Assembly (NCBI GenBank): GCA_017416055.1
Contig: JAFQDI010000118.1
Span: 1-17,712 of the forward strand
Reading direction: 5' to 3'
DNA: 17,712 bases
Source of the DNA: Lachnospiraceae bacterium
Lineage (GTDB): Bacteria > Bacillota_A > Clostridia > Lachnospirales > Lachnospiraceae
Below, one piece after another: positions 8,264 to 15,759 of the stretch. Every line of letters begins with the position of its first letter. The stretch's first letter is position 1. The notes under the pieces were generated by a model. That model made no database searches, had not been told where the DNA came from, and saw nothing but the letters and a program-made list of their open reading frames with translations. The position numbers and the translations under genes were made by a program.

Positions 8264-8295
8264 AAAAAAGAGACTGACCTCAGTCTCTTTTTTTT
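8264..8295. terminator. Bidirectional rho-independent terminator between convergent operons
   Basis: Stem GAGACTGA (8270-8277) with TCAGTCTC (8280-8287), tight loop, flanked by A6 at 8264-8269 and T8 at 8288-8295. It is therefore a good terminator in both directions. On the plus strand it ends the isomerase array; on the minus strand it ends the DUF1846-methyltransferase operon, whose last codons (Lys-Lys-Arg-Asp-stop) are encoded inside it. Confidence 0.92.
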
Positions 8296-9434
8296 AGCAG
8301 TTGATATAGCGTCGGCTCAAAATGAAATTCTTTCATGAGTGCTTCCACTTCGGCCAAAGCCTGTCCGTGAACCTTCGCCGGGATCGATTTTCTCCTCGTC
8401 GCGCGGATCAGAATATTCTTCGGCGTATGCGCGAAATCGATGAACTCCAGCAGCTGGGTTTTGTAGCCGCTGTACTCCAACAGGTTTCCGCGGATCGCGT
8501 CAGTGGCCAGAGCAGCGAAGCGCTCCTGAAGGATACCATAATTTCCGAGGATGGAGAGGTTCTCCGGCTGCATCTGTTTGTTCAGCTCGTGTTGGCAGCA
8601 GGGCACGGAGAAAATCATGTCGGCTTTCCACTGGATCGCGTTGTAGAGCGCGTAATCGGTGGCGGTGTCGCAGGCATGGAGAGTGATCACCATATTTACC
8701 TCAAAAGGTGTAGTAAATCCGTTGATATCGCCCATCTCGAAGCGAAGCCCGTCATAGCCGTATTTTTGCGCGGTTTCGTTGCACTTTCTGATCACGTCAG
8801 CCTTCAGATCCAGACCGATCATATGAACCTTCAGATGGCGAATTTCCGTCAGATAATAGTACAAAATGAACGTCAGATAAGATTTTCCACAGCCAAAATC
8901 AATCACATTCAGTGTGTCGGTGGAGAACTCTTTCACCGAATCGTCGATGATCTCGATAAAGCGGTTGATCTGTTTGAACTTATCGTACATGGAGCGGACA
9001 ATATGTCCCTCCTTCGTAAAAACGCCCATGTCCACCAAAGGCGGGATCACGGTGCCTTCTGGGAGAAGATAGGACTTCTTTCGGTTGTGATCGGTGTCAA
9101 TGGTAACCTTGTTCGTCGGGGTGAGCCGATTCTTTTTCAAAGAACAGCTTCCCTTTTTGGAGATCAGCAGAATATATTCCAGTTCAGCCGTCCAGGCATT
9201 CACCTGTCCGTAATGGCCGGCAGTCAGCTCGGTGCAGCGGGTGGCTAACTCATCCGAAGCGACGTTCTCATGGAAAACCTGCTTCTCCGTATATTTGGAA
9301 ATCTGATAATAGTCACGTTTCTGTTCAATGACGATCTTTTTGTAGGCCTCGCTTTTGGTGCGGGGCTTGCTGATGGTGAGTTTCCGGACTGCATCAGCGG
9401 TGATCGTCTGAAAACAGGAGAGTAGTTCGGTCAT
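8280..9434 (-). CDS. Class I SAM-dependent methyltransferase, Methyltransf_32 type
   Basis: A 384-residue protein. After about 160 residues of N-terminal domain (including SKYTEKQVFHENV) comes a Rossmann methyltransferase with motif I VIDFGCGKSYLT (167-178), an acidic GLDLKADVI (197-205), and the hallmarks HACDTATD (243-250) and PCCQHEL (268-274). These match the Methyltransf_32 family, whose eukaryotic relatives include METTL25/RRNAD1-like proteins. The substrate is unknown, and an RNA target is only a possibility. The start at 9434 has GAGGA eight bases upstream. It lies 17 bases after the DUF1846 stop, so the two are probably one operon. The stop codon TGA is at 8280-8282, inside the shared terminator stem. 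Confidence 0.88.
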   Translation of the reverse strand: MTELLSCFQTITADAVRKLTISKPRTKSEAYKKIVIEQKRDYYQISKYTEKQVFHENVASDELATRCTELTAGHYGQVNAWTAELEYILLISKKGSCSLKKNRLTPTNKVTIDTDHNRKKSYLLPEGTVIPPLVDMGVFTKEGHIVRSMYDKFKQINRFIEIIDDSVKEFSTDTLNVIDFGCGKSYLTFILYYYLTEIRHLKVHMIGLDLKADVIRKCNETAQKYGYDGLRFEMGDINGFTTPFEVNMVITLHACDTATDYALYNAIQWKADMIFSVPCCQHELNKQMQPENLSILGNYGILQERFAALATDAIRGNLLEYSGYKTQLLEFIDFAHTPKNILIRATRRKSIPAKVHGQALAEVEALMKEFHFEPTLYQLLKKRD

Positions 9435-9451
9435 AAAAATTCCTCAGTGTT

Positions 9452-10936
9452 TTACTTGTGGTACAGGCGCTTGCTCTCATACTGAGGCTCACAGCTCACA
9501 TGCATACCCAGACGTTTCAGTCTGCGCTCATCCTCATCACTGGGAATGACGGTGAAATGTACATCGCTGCCTTTGAGCTTCGGAAGCTGCTCGATCGCCA
9601 TCTGCGCTAACGGATTGGTGAGCGCGGAGATGGACAGCGCGATCAACACTTCGTCCGTGTGCAGACGAGGATTGGTGTGGTGCAGATACTGGGTTTTCAG
9701 GTTGCAGATAGGTTCCAATACCTGTGAGGAGATCAGATCAAAGTGATCGGCGATATTTCCCAGTGTCTTCAGTGCGTTCAGAAGAAGTGCGGAAGCCGGA
9801 CCGAGGATAGTGGAAGTCTTTCCGGTGATGATCCGTCCGTCAGGGAGACGCATCGCTCCGGCAGGAGAGCCGGTGGTCGCAGCCTTTAAAAGAGCAGCGG
9901 AGATCGCAGGATTCACGTCGGTGGTCACACCGGCCTGGTTCATCAGAAGCTCCAGTTTGCGGATCTGCTCATCGTTATCCTTGCCGCGGACGCGGTCCAC
10001 CTTTGCGGTGTAGAAGCGGCGCAGAATCTCCATGCGAGATGCCAGGCGGCACGCCTCGTCATCGACGATGCAGTTGCCTACCATATTCACACCCATGTCG
10101 GTGGGAGAGTTGTAAGGGCAAGAGCCCTGAATGCGCTGGAAAATGGTGCTCAGCACAGGGAAGATCTCCACATCGCGGTTGTAATTTACCGCAGTCTGGC
10201 CGTAAGCCTCCAGATGGAAGGGGTCAATCATGTTCACGTCGCTGAGATCAGAAGTCGCAGCCTCGTAAGCCAGATTCACCGGATGTTTCAGCGGAAGGTT
10301 CCAGATTGGGAAGGTCTCGAACTTCGCGTAGCCTGCGGTGATGCCACGCTTGTGCTCATGGTAGAGCTGGCTTAAGCACGTCGCCATCTTGCCGCTGCCC
10401 GGACCGGGAGCGGTAACGACGATCAGAGAACGGCTGGTCTCAATATATACATTTTTCCCAAGGCCCTCATCGCTGACGATGTGCACCACATCGGAAGGGT
10501 AACCTGCGATGGGATAATGGCGGCAGCAACGGATGCCTAGAGCGGTCAGTCTCTTTAAGAACGTGTTCGCCGCAGCCTGTCCGGTGTACATGGTCAGGAC
10601 AACGCTGCCCACATAAAGATTGAGTTCACGGAAGGTGTCGATCAGTCGGAGGACATCATCCTCATAGGAAATACCCAGATCACCGCGGATCTTGTTGCTC
10701 TCAATATCGGCAGCACTGATCGCGATGACAATCTCCCCATCATCTTTCAATTGCTGAAGCATGCGGATCTTACTGTCCGGTGCAAAACCGGGCAGAACGC
10801 GGGATGCATGGTAGTCGTCAAACAGCTTTCCGCCGAATTCCAGATAGAGTTTACCGCCGAACTGTGCGATGCGCTTGCGAATCTGTTCGGACTGGGTAGC
10901 AAGGTATTTTTGGTTGTCAAAACCGATCTTCTGCAT
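9452..10936 (-). CDS. DUF1846 domain-containing protein
   Basis: A 494-residue cytosolic protein, normal length for DUF1846 (PF08903). Family-typical features are the N-terminus MQKIGFDNQKYL, IAQFGGKLYLEFGGKLFDDY, SRVLPGFAPDSKIRML and a glycine-rich APGPGSGKMATCLSQLYHE that resembles a nucleotide-binding loop. Structures exist for family members, but to my knowledge the biochemical role is unsettled. The ATG at 10936 is chosen because a strong GGGAGG lies just upstream (10944-10950 region, minus strand). The open frame continues to 11191, but that extension is hydrophobic noise spanning the promoter and a tandem repeat. It is first gene of a two-gene operon with the methyltransferase at 8280-9434. 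Confidence 0.93.
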   Translation of the reverse strand: MQKIGFDNQKYLATQSEQIRKRIAQFGGKLYLEFGGKLFDDYHASRVLPGFAPDSKIRMLQQLKDDGEIVIAISAADIESNKIRGDLGISYEDDVLRLIDTFRELNLYVGSVVLTMYTGQAAANTFLKRLTALGIRCCRHYPIAGYPSDVVHIVSDEGLGKNVYIETSRSLIVVTAPGPGSGKMATCLSQLYHEHKRGITAGYAKFETFPIWNLPLKHPVNLAYEAATSDLSDVNMIDPFHLEAYGQTAVNYNRDVEIFPVLSTIFQRIQGSCPYNSPTDMGVNMVGNCIVDDEACRLASRMEILRRFYTAKVDRVRGKDNDEQIRKLELLMNQAGVTTDVNPAISAALLKAATTGSPAGAMRLPDGRIITGKTSTILGPASALLLNALKTLGNIADHFDLISSQVLEPICNLKTQYLHHTNPRLHTDEVLIALSISALTNPLAQMAIEQLPKLKGSDVHFTVIPSDEDERRLKRLGMHVSCEPQYESKRLYHK

Positions 10937-10985
10937 GTGGAACACCTCCCTAATCTCATTTCGAAAAAAAATACAATACCTTTCC

Positions 10986-11014
10986 AGTATATCACGGAAA
11001 AATGAATTTGAAAA
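10986..11014 (-). promoter_or_regulatory. Promoter of the DUF1846-methyltransferase operon
   Basis: On the minus strand, TTTTCA (11009-11014) and TATACT (10986-10991) are separated by 17 bases. The -10 is about 50 bases before the start at 10936. The -35 matches consensus at four of six positions. Confidence 0.6.
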
Positions 11015-11018
11015 GAGC

Positions 11019-11066
11019 GAGATGAAAAAGATTTTTAGAAAAGAGATGAAAAAGATTTTTGGAAAA
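11019..11066. repeat. 24-bp tandem duplication, two copies
   Basis: Copies at 11019-11042 and 11043-11066 begin GAGATGAAAAAGATTTTT and differ at one base (A or G at position 19 of the unit). They sit directly upstream of the DUF1846 operon's -35 and upstream of the Rpn remnant, in a non-coding gap. Probably replication slippage; a role in regulation is possible but not shown. Confidence 0.85.
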
Positions 11067-11142
11067 CAATTCGAAATATGCGTTAAAAATCGTCTTGCAA
11101 AAACGATGTGTACAGTATAAACTGAAAGGAGAAATACTATAC

Positions 11143-11496
11143 ATGAATCATGATTATACCTTTGTTCCATGCTATAAAGAGGACAGAGCAATTGATCTGG
11201 AGGATGGTGCGGTCAGAATATTTCTGAATACTCGGGGGAAAAATGATCACGAGATTACTCCGGAATTGAAGGACTTTCTGCGGTATGTGGAGTCGACCGG
11301 CGACGAATGCGTGGAGAATAGCGGAAGTGAAAGACTGAAGAAGATTCATGCGTGTGTCAATCGGGTAAAATCCAGTGAGGAAACGGGGGTTAGATTGATG
11401 AGGCACTGGAGTTTTTGGAGATTCCGAAAACAGAGCAGGAGCAGTATGTTCGACAGCTTTCCCTCGAATCAAACGAAACACCATAAGTATAGTTAG
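11143..11496 (+). pseudogene. C-terminal remnant of an Rpn/PD-(D/E)XK nuclease-family transposase
   Basis: Residues 3-85 read YTFVPCYKEDR ... IFLNTRGKNDHEITPELKDF ... KIHACVNRVKSSEETGVRLM, the pattern that follows the catalytic domain in Rpn/PDDEXK_2 transposases of Lachnospiraceae. The N-terminal part, about 150 residues with the PD-(D/E)XK site, is absent. After GVRLMR the frame becomes Trp/Arg/Ser-rich and unlike protein. A second frame beginning at 11394 gives IDEALEFLEIPKTEQEQYV and ends at TAA 11484-11486, which is protein-like and suggests a frame-changing lesion. A good site (AAAGGAG) precedes ATG 11143, and a possible promoter (TTGCAA 11095-11100, TATAAA 11116-11121) has a short 15-base spacer. 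A small expressed gene is therefore conceivable, but a decayed element is more likely. Confidence 0.75.
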
Positions 11497-11513
11497 AAAA
11501 AAACCACATATAC

Positions 11514-11559
11514 TACCCTCAGCGACATTGCACGATAAAAGGTCGCCGGGGGTATTTTT
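11514..11559 (+). terminator. Terminator-like hairpin overlapping the leader of the FAD/Rieske gene
   Basis: Arms 11514-11526 and 11542-11554 pair over 13 positions with one A-C mismatch and one T-G pair, around a 15-base loop, followed by T5 at 11555-11559. The next base begins the ATG of the following gene. The only purine-rich ribosome-binding candidate (CCGGGGG, about 11546-11552) is inside the 3' arm. It can end transcription from the Rpn remnant and could also hide the translation start. A TATACT at 11509-11514 might start transcripts inside the hairpin. Confidence 0.75.
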
Positions 11560-12870
11560 ATGCAATCAATTTGGTCGGACACCGTAAAACTTCCAACGTT
11601 TGACCCGTTAAAAGAAGAAATCAAAACCGATGTGTTGATTATCGGCGGAGGAATCGCCGGTATTCTCTGTGCGTATATGTTAGAACAGGCCGGTGTGGAC
11701 TATGTGCTGGTGGAGGCAGACCGAATCTGTGGTGGAGTCTCCAAGAATACCACGGCAAAGCTTACTTCTCAGCACGGGCTGATCTATCACAAACTGATCA
11801 GGCGGTTTGGTGTGGAAAAGGCACGGATGTATCTGGAAGCGAATGAAACCGCATTGAAAGAATATCGCAGACTTTGCCCGTCAATGGATTGTGCGTTTGA
11901 AGAAAAAGACAATTTCATCTATTCCATATCAAACCCGCAGAAGCTGGAAGAAGAGATGCGGGCACTGGAAAAAATCGGGTTTTCGGCAACGTATGTGGAC
12001 GAACTGCCGCTTCCGCTTTCCACGGCAGGAGCGGTTAAATTTTCACGGCAGGCTCAGTTCCACCCGTTGAAATTTCTGGCCGGAATCGCTAAGGGTCTGT
12101 GCATTTTTGAGCACACAAAGGTGCAGGAGATGGAGAGAACAGCCACCGGCTGCACGGCATTGACCCCACAGGGGATAATTAGCGCAGAGCGAGTGATCGT
12201 TGCAACGCATTTTCCGTTTATCAACAAACATGGGAGCTATTTTTTGAAAATGTACCAGAATCGCTCTTATGTGATCGCGCTGGAAGGCGCACAGCAGGTG
12301 GACGGAATGTATCTGGATGAGGCGGAGAAGGGATTGTCTTTTCGAAATTACGGAGATCTTTTGCTACTGGGCGGGGGAAACCACCGCACCGGAAAACAGG
12401 GGGGAAACTGGGCAGAACTGGAAGCGTTTGCAAAAAATGTTTATCCGGAGAGCCTTGAACGGTATCGGTGGGCGACACAGGACTGCATGACACTGGACGA
12501 GGTGCCCTATATCGGGCAATATTCGTCTCGCACACCGGGGCTCTATGTGGCCACCGGATTTCATAAGTGGGGGATGACCACGGCGATGGCTGCGGCGATG
12601 ATCCTCCGGGATCAGATAATGGGAAGGGAGAACCCGTATGCGCCGGTGTTCTCCCCTTCCAGAACGATATTGCGAAAACAGTTGTTGGTAAATGCGTTTG
12701 AGGCGACGACAAGCCTGCTCACACCGACAAAGAAGCGGTGTCCTCATCTGGGATGTGCCCTCAAGTGGAATCCGCAGGAGCACTCCTGGGATTGCCCGTG
12801 TCACGGGTCAAGGTTTACCGAGGGCGGTGAACTCATCGACAATCCGGCAACGGATGATATGAAGCATTGA
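11560..12870 (+). CDS. FAD-dependent oxidoreductase with C-terminal Rieske [2Fe-2S] domain
   Basis: A 436-residue fusion. A DAO-family flavin domain starts with the Rossmann loop VLIIGGGIAG (25-34) and acidic end VEADRI (51-56). SKNTTAKLTSQHG follows, and near the end the FAD-closing LYVATGFHKWGMTTAMAAA. The C-terminal Rieske domain has C394-x-H396 (CPHLGC) and C412-x2-H415 (CPCHGSRF), the cluster ligands, with C399 and C414 as the usual disulfide pair. It resembles Bacillus YhfW-type proteins; the substrate of this group is not established. The start at 11560 fits the family N-terminus (MQSIWSDT), even though its ribosome binding site is within a hairpin. The C-terminus (LIDNPATDDMKH) looks complete. 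A role in amine or redox metabolism is inference. Confidence 0.9.
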   Translation: MQSIWSDTVKLPTFDPLKEEIKTDVLIIGGGIAGILCAYMLEQAGVDYVLVEADRICGGVSKNTTAKLTSQHGLIYHKLIRRFGVEKARMYLEANETALKEYRRLCPSMDCAFEEKDNFIYSISNPQKLEEEMRALEKIGFSATYVDELPLPLSTAGAVKFSRQAQFHPLKFLAGIAKGLCIFEHTKVQEMERTATGCTALTPQGIISAERVIVATHFPFINKHGSYFLKMYQNRSYVIALEGAQQVDGMYLDEAEKGLSFRNYGDLLLLGGGNHRTGKQGGNWAELEAFAKNVYPESLERYRWATQDCMTLDEVPYIGQYSSRTPGLYVATGFHKWGMTTAMAAAMILRDQIMGRENPYAPVFSPSRTILRKQLLVNAFEATTSLLTPTKKRCPHLGCALKWNPQEHSWDCPCHGSRFTEGGELIDNPATDDMKH

Positions 12871-12883
12871 TAAAACGCAAAAA

Positions 12884-12912
12884 CGGGAGGTGGTCCAACG
12901 GATCACCTCCCG
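12884..12912. terminator. Terminator between convergent FAD/Rieske and flavoprotein genes
   Basis: CGGGAGGTG (12884-12892) pairs with CACCTCCCG (12904-12912), extended inward by four pairs to an AAC loop. On the minus strand the stem is followed by a T run (the A5 at 12879-12883), six bases past the flavoprotein stop, making a standard terminator for that gene. On the plus strand the T tract is poor, so termination of the upstream gene is less certain. Confidence 0.85.
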
Positions 12913-12917
12913 GTCGA

Positions 12918-14264
12918 TTATTTGGGAGCAATGCTATCCAGCACCTTGCGGTACGGTGCGACCATTCCCTCGTTCATCTGGTTGCCGATCTTTGCCTTCA
13001 GCTTCGGCGAGGACAACAGTGCGCCCACCAGATACATCTTTAGGATTAGGCCTTTTTTCTTCTGAGGGAAATCATAGTGGCCGTTCGCCTTGTAGAATTT
13101 ATGGTCAGCCTTCATCATGCCCTGCATCTGATAGATCAGATCGCGGAAGATCTTCATACCGCCGATGCCGTAGAAGTTCTGGGGCGATGAATTGTGATGT
13201 TTGAGTGCGTAGGTCAGTGAAGCCGCCAGCGCATCGATCTCTTTGTCGGGGGAGGTCTCGTCGGTGGCAAAACCGGTGAGAATGTTTTCGCCGACCTGAG
13301 CGCGGCCCTCCAGGATCATCTGGAGATTGGGCTCGGCGGAAAATTCACCGCTGATCAGATAACCCACCGGCATGCCGACGGTGACAGTGCGATGGCCGTT
13401 GCAGAACTGGCGGTCATCATACATCTTGAAGCGAGCTCCCATGGAGTGGTCGCGGACAGTGAACGCATAGATGATGGCCTGTGCAGTCTGGATCTCCTCG
13501 CGAAGATAGGAGTCGAACCCGTCTTTATAAATACACTTTCCGTCAACCGCACAGTTAAAGCAGCCGAGGCATCCACCCTTAAACGGGTACTCCAAAAGAT
13601 TTACCACGCGGGTGTGGTAGGGAAGAACAGTCTGAAAACGTGCAATCATCCCGGAAAGCTGAGTGTTTTCCGGAGCACAGTCGGTGACGATCACCACGTC
13701 GCCTGTCTTTTCACCGGGGGAAGCTGCCGGTAACGTCGCCGGAACAGGAACATAGCCTGAAGTTTTGTGATAGCAGGGCTCGAAGAAATCCTGTTCCATG
13801 CACCAGATCAGATGTGTCCAATAATTCTCAGCTTCACGTCTGCCTGTCTCGGTCAGCAGATCGTCCATATCGGCGGAAAGGCCGCGGATGAACTTGAGCC
13901 CCATATCCTGACAGTTGTCCTGTACATAACGATGTGCGGTCACATCGTAAAAATGCTTCGATGTGGTGATTTGTGAGGCGAATTTTCCGGAAACGGGTGT
14001 GCCGTGTTCCTTCATTAGCTCAATAAAACGGTGCAGCTGACAGGGAGCGATAAAGGTGTAAACCGGATAGGAGAACAGCAGCAGATCGGCATTTTCGAGG
14101 GCTTTCATCGCCGGAGAAAAATCCTTTTCCAGTGATTTAATGCGCTGCCCTACGTTGAGTATGGTAAATTCATGCTCCGGGTTCAGATGTTCCAGATAGT
14201 GAACAGTCTGTAAAGTAATACTGTAATTGCCCTTTGGGCTTCCGTTGAGTACTAAAACATTCAT
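12918..14264 (-). CDS. Two-domain iron-sulfur flavoprotein / NAD(P)H-dependent FMN reductase family
   Basis: A 448-residue protein with two flavodoxin-like segments. The first begins MNVLVLNGSPKGNYSIT with the GSPxxxxS phosphate loop for FMN and has SYPVYTFIAPCQ (65-76). The second begins near residue 188 (GDVVIVTDCAPENTQ) and has the compact cysteine set C232-x2-C235-x2-C238-x5-C244 (CLGCFNCAVDGKC) typical of iron-sulfur flavoproteins, followed by FTVRDHSMGARFKMYDDR. Most relatives have one such domain of about 180-250 residues, so this looks like a fusion of a cluster-free and a cluster-bearing unit. The start at 14264 has GAGGAGG six bases upstream. Probably a cytosolic electron-transfer protein; partner and substrate are unknown. 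It is transcribed alone from the promoter at 14288-14316. Confidence 0.87.
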   Translation of the reverse strand: MNVLVLNGSPKGNYSITLQTVHYLEHLNPEHEFTILNVGQRIKSLEKDFSPAMKALENADLLLFSYPVYTFIAPCQLHRFIELMKEHGTPVSGKFASQITTSKHFYDVTAHRYVQDNCQDMGLKFIRGLSADMDDLLTETGRREAENYWTHLIWCMEQDFFEPCYHKTSGYVPVPATLPAASPGEKTGDVVIVTDCAPENTQLSGMIARFQTVLPYHTRVVNLLEYPFKGGCLGCFNCAVDGKCIYKDGFDSYLREEIQTAQAIIYAFTVRDHSMGARFKMYDDRQFCNGHRTVTVGMPVGYLISGEFSAEPNLQMILEGRAQVGENILTGFATDETSPDKEIDALAASLTYALKHHNSSPQNFYGIGGMKIFRDLIYQMQGMMKADHKFYKANGHYDFPQKKKGLILKMYLVGALLSSPKLKAKIGNQMNEGMVAPYRKVLDSIAPK

Positions 14265-14287
14265 GGTGAACCTCCTCTTCTGATATT

Positions 14288-14316
14288 AGCATAGGTGATA
14301 CAGCGGTGTTTGTCAA
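14288..14316 (-). promoter_or_regulatory. Promoter of the iron-sulfur flavoprotein gene
   Basis: On the minus strand, perfect TTGACA (14311-14316), 17-base spacer, TATGCT (14288-14293), 24 bases before the start codon at 14264. It is divergent from the plus-strand promoter at 14339-14366. Confidence 0.75.
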
Positions 14317-14338
14317 GAAAGGAGACGAACAAACACGA

Positions 14339-14366
14339 TTGACAAAATTGGCCTGACAGGTATAAT
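14339..14366 (+). promoter_or_regulatory. Consensus sigma-A promoter of the methyltransferase-DUF5058 operon
   Basis: Perfect TTGACA (14339-14344) and perfect TATAAT (14361-14366) with a 16-base spacer, about 48 bases before the start at 14414. No other clear promoter or terminator appears before 17203, so it may drive all four genes downstream. Confidence 0.88.
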
Positions 14367-14413
14367 GGAAATAGAATGTTGACACAGTAAAGCGATAAAA
14401 TCCTGAGGTGACC

Positions 14414-15013
14414 ATGGACGACATCTTGTGGGACGAAAAACTGAATATCCGTACTGCGGGACGGGAGGCTGGGCACTCGGACGAGCATCATTTTCCCTAT
14501 GAGGCGACACCGTACGACGTGCTGAAGAGGCTGGTGGAGAGTGGTTTTATCCGTTCGGAAAACCGGGTAATCGATTATGGCTGCGGCAAGGGCAGAGTCA
14601 GTTTCTTTTTGAATCATGAGCTGGGCTGCCGGGTCACCGGAGTGGAGTATAATGAACCGCTTTACCGGTTGGCGCAGGAGAATCTGGACAGAGCAAAGAG
14701 CGCAGGCGTGGAGTTCGTCTGTGCCAATGCGGAAGATTTTCCGGTGGGCGAGGCAGATCGTTTTTACTTTTTTAATCCGTTTTCGGAAGAAATTCTGAAC
14801 ACGGTGATGGGGAATATCATCGCATCCGGATACGAGTGCCCGAGGCGGATGCTGTTGTTTTTCTATTACCCCAGCGATGAGTATTTGATGTATCTCTTGA
14901 GCCGGGATGAACTATTGTTTCTGGACGAGATACCCTGTCAGGATCTGTTTCCCGGCTTCGATGTGAGGGAGAGGATATTGATTTTTGAACTGGACATGAC
15001 GTTGTGGGGATAG
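14414..15013 (+). CDS. Small class I SAM-dependent methyltransferase
   Basis: A 199-residue protein with motif I VIDYGCGKGRVSFFL (52-66), post-I acidic GVEYNEPLYRLA, and a motif IV-like FYFFNPFSEEILN. It is a Rossmann-fold methyltransferase; the NPF motif leaves the substrate open. The N-terminus (LWDEKLNIRTAG, then HHFPYEATPYDVL) resembles clostridial proteins annotated only as methyltransferases. ATG 14414 is chosen over GTG 14408 because GAGGTG lies six bases upstream of the ATG. It is the first gene behind the consensus promoter at 14339, and the broken EamA gene starts 17 bases after its stop. Confidence 0.85.
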   Translation: MDDILWDEKLNIRTAGREAGHSDEHHFPYEATPYDVLKRLVESGFIRSENRVIDYGCGKGRVSFFLNHELGCRVTGVEYNEPLYRLAQENLDRAKSAGVEFVCANAEDFPVGEADRFYFFNPFSEEILNTVMGNIIASGYECPRRMLLFFYYPSDEYLMYLLSRDELLFLDEIPCQDLFPGFDVRERILIFELDMTLWG

Positions 15014-15029
15014 ATGTGGGAGGAATAAG

Positions 15030-15736
15030 ATGATCGATTTAATCCTTGCGATTGTCTGCAGCGCGATGGTATCGATCGTGATGCGGTTGGTTTGGGTGTG
15101 CTGAACGGACTATTGTATCTGCTGGGGTTCGTGTTGCTGCAGTTGAATGTGAAGCGAAACGGCGTGGTTTTGTCAGCGACGTTTATGAGGCTGGGTCTTC
15201 TGGTTCCGATGATTGTCTCTGTGTTTGTGTTCAGAGAGATGCCGGAAGCGTTTCAGTGGATCGGATTTTTGCTTGCGGTGGCGGCGATCATTCTCATCAA
15301 TCTGGAAAAAGAACAGACGACCATGAAGTTTAAAGGCGGACTGTTTTTGCTTCTTTTGGCGGGTGGCAGTGCGGACACGATGTCGAAGTTGTTTGAGGAG
15401 ATAGGCCAAAGTCAGTTGTCCGAACAGTTTTTATTTTACACATTTTTGTCTGCATTTCTTCTCTGCGCCGGGCTTGCGTGCTTCAGGAAGGAAAAGCCGG
15501 GATGGACAGAAGTATTCTACGGCTTGCTGGTTGGAATTCCAAATTATTTCTCGGCAAGATTCTTGCTGAGAGCGTTGGGAAAGTTGCCGGCGGTATTGGT
15601 ATACCCGACCTACAGCGTGGCGACCATCGTAGTGGTAACATTGGCCGGTGTCTTTATCTTCAGAGAGCGGCTTGGGCGACGCCAGAAACTGGCACTCTGT
15701 GTGATTCTTGCAGCGTTGGTGCTGTTGAATAGATAA
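15030..15736 (+). pseudogene. EamA/DMT-family membrane transporter gene with frame-disrupting internal deletion
   Basis: ATG 15030 has GGGAGG upstream and starts a normal first membrane segment (MIDLILAIVCSAMVSIVMR), but this frame ends at TGA 15102-15104. From about 15090 a second frame, GLGVLNGLLYLLGFVLLQ to the stop at 15736, encodes the rest of a drug/metabolite-transporter-like protein. It includes RNGVVLSATFMRLGLLVP, VFREMPEAFQWIGF and the second EamA half ending FIFRERLGRRQKLALC. Family members are usually about 280-300 residues; the two frames together give about 235, so about 50 residues covering the second membrane segment are missing. Translation from TTG 15092 would give 214 residues, but no good site precedes it. 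Confidence 0.82.
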
Positions 15737-15759
15737 GATGATTTAAGGAGGAACGAAAG

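Noticed and set aside
8322..9248. 308-residue plus-strand open frame
   Set aside because: It is antisense to the well-supported methyltransferase, with no start signal and no recognisable motif.
10937..11191. N-terminal extension of the DUF1846 protein (85 extra residues, hydrophobic)
   Set aside because: It crosses the promoter and the tandem repeat, and the family-typical MQKIGFDNQKYL start has a strong ribosome binding site at 10936.
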